64,000 nt of DNA from Cohnella cholangitidis (GTDB lineage: Bacteria > Bacillota > Bacilli > Paenibacillales > Paenibacillaceae). Under the pieces are notes generated by a model. The model made no database searches, had not been told where the DNA came from, and saw only the letters and a list, made by a program, of their open reading frames with translations. Positions 62,257 through 64,000 of this stretch are shown here, piece after piece. Numbering within the stretch: the stretch's first letter is position 1; each line of letters begins with the position of its first letter. The translations under genes and the position numbers were made by a program. Where the stretch lies: assembly GCF_014107495.1 (NCBI RefSeq), contig NZ_CP041969.1, positions 5,071,501 through 5,135,500 of the forward strand. Reading direction: 5' to 3'.

Positions 62257-63051
62257 ATGGGAGAAGCGATCGTTGTCACTTCTGGCAAAGGCGGAGTCGG
62301 CAAAACGACGACGTCAGCCAATCTAGGCACGGCATTGGCGATAATGGGGAAAAAGGTATGCATGGTGGATACGGATATCGGCCTGCGTAACCTTGATGTC
62401 GTCATGGGGCTTGAGAATCGCATTATTTACGATTTGATCGACGTAGCCGAAGGCCGCTGCCGGGTAAACCAGGCATTGATCAAGGATAAACGGTTCGATG
62501 AGCTTTACATGCTCCCGGCGGCCCAGACGAAAGACAAGAACGACATTTCGCCGGATCAAGTACGTCAAATTATCGAAAGCTTGAAGCCGGATTTCGATTA
62601 TATTATCATCGATTGCCCTGCCGGAATCGAGCAAGGGTTCCGCAACGCGATTGCCGGCGCTTCTCAAGCTATCGTGGTGACCACGCCTGAGAACGCGGCG
62701 GTTAGGGATGCGGATCGGGTTATCGGCCTGTTGGAGAAGAGCAACTTTCCGTCTCCCAAGCTGATCATCAACCGCATTCGTCCGAACATGATGAAAAGCG
62801 GGGATATGCTGGAGATCGAAGACATTTGTCAGGTGCTTGCCATCGATCTGATCGGAATCGTCCCGGACGACGAACACGTCATCAAAGCGGCGAATTCCGG
62901 GGAACCGACGGTCATGAACGTCAATTCGCGCGCTGCGATCGCTTATCGCAACATCGCCCGGCGAATTTTGGGCGAGACGGTTCCATTGTCGCAGCTAGAG
63001 GAAAAGGCAGGAGTGTTCCGCAAAGTAAAGAAGTTTTTGGGAATGGGATGA
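62257..63051 (+). CDS. minD: septum site-determining protein MinD
   Basis: The 264-residue ATPase begins MGEAIVVTSGKGGVGKTTTS with the deviant Walker A, and has VDTDIGLRNLDVVMGLENRI and IDCPAGIEQGFRNAI. The C-terminal amphipathic helix (VFRKVKKFLGMG) is present, as needed for membrane binding. With minC it is one operon after mreBCD, as in Bacilli. Confidence 0.96.
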   Translation: MGEAIVVTSGKGGVGKTTTSANLGTALAIMGKKVCMVDTDIGLRNLDVVMGLENRIIYDLIDVAEGRCRVNQALIKDKRFDELYMLPAAQTKDKNDISPDQVRQIIESLKPDFDYIIIDCPAGIEQGFRNAIAGASQAIVVTTPENAAVRDADRVIGLLEKSNFPSPKLIINRIRPNMMKSGDMLEIEDICQVLAIDLIGIVPDDEHVIKAANSGEPTVMNVNSRAAIAYRNIARRILGETVPLSQLEEKAGVFRKVKKFLGMG

Positions 63052-63057
63052 TCGGAC

Positions 63058-64000
63058 TTGCTTAACCGATTGAAGAAAATGGACTGGATGATGCTCATCA
63101 TTCTCATACTGTTCATGGGAATAAGCACCATCCTGGTTAGAAGCGCTACGTATAATAATCCGTTATACCCGAACCATGACGTGAAAACCCTAATTTTCTA
63201 TGGTTTGGGGTTCGTCGTCATTTTACTTGCGACGTTGGTCGATTACCGGCTAATCTTGAAGGTTTGGTACGTATGGTACGCGCTAGGGATCGTTCTTCTC
63301 TTGCTTATTTTCGTGTTCGTCGAAGAGAAGAACGGCGCTCGCAGCTGGTTTGAGTTCGGCGAAGTTTCCTTCCAGCCCGCGGAGGTCATGAAGCTTTTCC
63401 TGATTATCGCTATCGCGGCGTTGATGGGAAGAAGGCAAGGGGATCCGCTGCGCATGCGAAGCGACGTAATGGTCGTGGCGGCGGTTGCTTTTCTGCCTTT
63501 TCTGTTAGTCATGATGCAGCCGGATCTCGGGAACGCGATTATTTACATTTTTATCGTGCTCGGGATGCTATGGATCGGTAACGTGCGCTACTCTTATGTC
63601 ATGATCGGATTGGCTGCGGTCGTGGGCGGATTGATCCTGTTCGTTACGTTGTTCAATGCGTACAATACGGAGATTCGCGACTACTTGAAGGAACACAAAA
63701 AAGTCCACTGGTACGAACGGATCAACACGTATATTCATCCAGAGGAAGCTTCGGCAGACGATAGGCGCCAATCCGAGTATGCCAAGATAGCGATCGGTTC
63801 CGGCGGGCTTGCCGGCGACGGGTATTTGCAAGGGGAATCGAAAAACCGGAAATTCATTCCGTACACGTATTCGGATTCCATCTTCGTCGTTATCGGGGAA
63901 GAATTCGGGTTCCAAGGAGCGGCCGTGCTGTTGCTGCTGTATTTCCTCTTCATCTATAGGATGATTCTTATCGCCTATCAATGTTATGACTTACGAGGGT
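63058..64000 (+). CDS. FtsW/RodA/SpoVE family protein, 3' end outside window
   Basis: Reading from the TTG at 63058 gives 314 codons open to the window end; an in-frame ATG at 63079 is the alternative. The sequence (MDWMMLIILILFMGISTILVR, then ARSWFEFGEVSFQPAEVMKL, MQPDLGNAIIYIFIVLGMLW and AGDGYLQGESKKR) matches the shape, elongation, division and sporulation family of glycosyltransferases. Next to mreBCD and minCD, RodA is more likely than FtsW, but this cannot be settled without the C-terminus. Confidence 0.9.
   Translation, partial: MLNRLKKMDWMMLIILILFMGISTILVRSATYNNPLYPNHDVKTLIFYGLGFVVILLATLVDYRLILKVWYVWYALGIVLLLLIFVFVEEKNGARSWFEFGEVSFQPAEVMKLFLIIAIAALMGRRQGDPLRMRSDVMVVAAVAFLPFLLVMMQPDLGNAIIYIFIVLGMLWIGNVRYSYVMIGLAAVVGGLILFVTLFNAYNTEIRDYLKEHKKVHWYERINTYIHPEEASADDRRQSEYAKIAIGSGGLAGDGYLQGESKNRKFIPYTYSDSIFVVIGEEFGFQGAAVLLLLYFLFIYRMILIAYQCYDLRG

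Overview
The window looks like the chromosome of an endospore-forming Firmicute, most likely of the Paenibacillaceae (Paenibacillus or Cohnella type). The evidence is a G+C content near 50%, strong GGAGG ribosome sites, many spore genes (GerM, a gerA-type operon, SpoVID, a SpoIIB-like SPOR protein, a YheC/D coat-associated protein), and a gene order close to the Bacillus block tig-clpX-lonB-lonA-engB-hemA-hemX-hemC-hemD-hemB-hemL-spoVID-valS-folC-spoIIB-maf-radC-mreBCD-minCD. Genus assignment is inference.

Layout. 1-19.8 kb: a partial YheC/D gene, a methyltransferase/metallo-hydrolase pair, a first tandem hairpin array, a PgpA-family gene, gerM (frameshifted) facing a germinant-receptor operon gerA-B-C, rph-rdgB, asnB, a trio of small unknown genes, an EamA protein, a Gfo/Idh oxidoreductase, a GNAT enzyme, tRNA-Arg(TCT), a Crp-type regulator co-oriented with an HD-GYP protein, and two unrecognised genes. 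19.8-35.3 kb: protein quality control (tig, clpP, clpX, lonB, lonA) interrupted by ispG, a PCYCGC lipoprotein, a SWIM/SNF2 helicase and a divergent MFS-LysR pair. 35.3-46.3 kb: engB, a conserved unknown, speD with a structured leader, and the tetrapyrrole cluster hemA-hemX-met8-hemC-cobA/hemD-hemB, then an antisense Crp-type regulator, then hemL. 46.3-64 kb: a second tandem array, spoVID, an odd BtrH-like gene, a T-box riboswitch with valS, folC, murC, a third array carrying a 263-bp duplication, the spoIIB-like gene, a DUF4321-like gene, maf, radC, mreBCD, minCD and the start of a rodA/ftsW gene.

Two things stand out. First, three non-coding tandem arrays (3.2, 46.4 and 55.2 kb) share a unit length of about 51 bp and sit directly after stop codons. 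Two of them share the same hairpin stem with different loops. Second, three genes that should be intact (gerM, lonA, mreB) each carry one apparent single-base deletion in a short G or C run, which looks more like sequence error than decay. A structured speD leader with two mutually exclusive pairings, one covering the ribosome site, is a candidate undescribed riboswitch-like element.

All calls come from reading the sequence and recalled family features. No database search or folding program was run.
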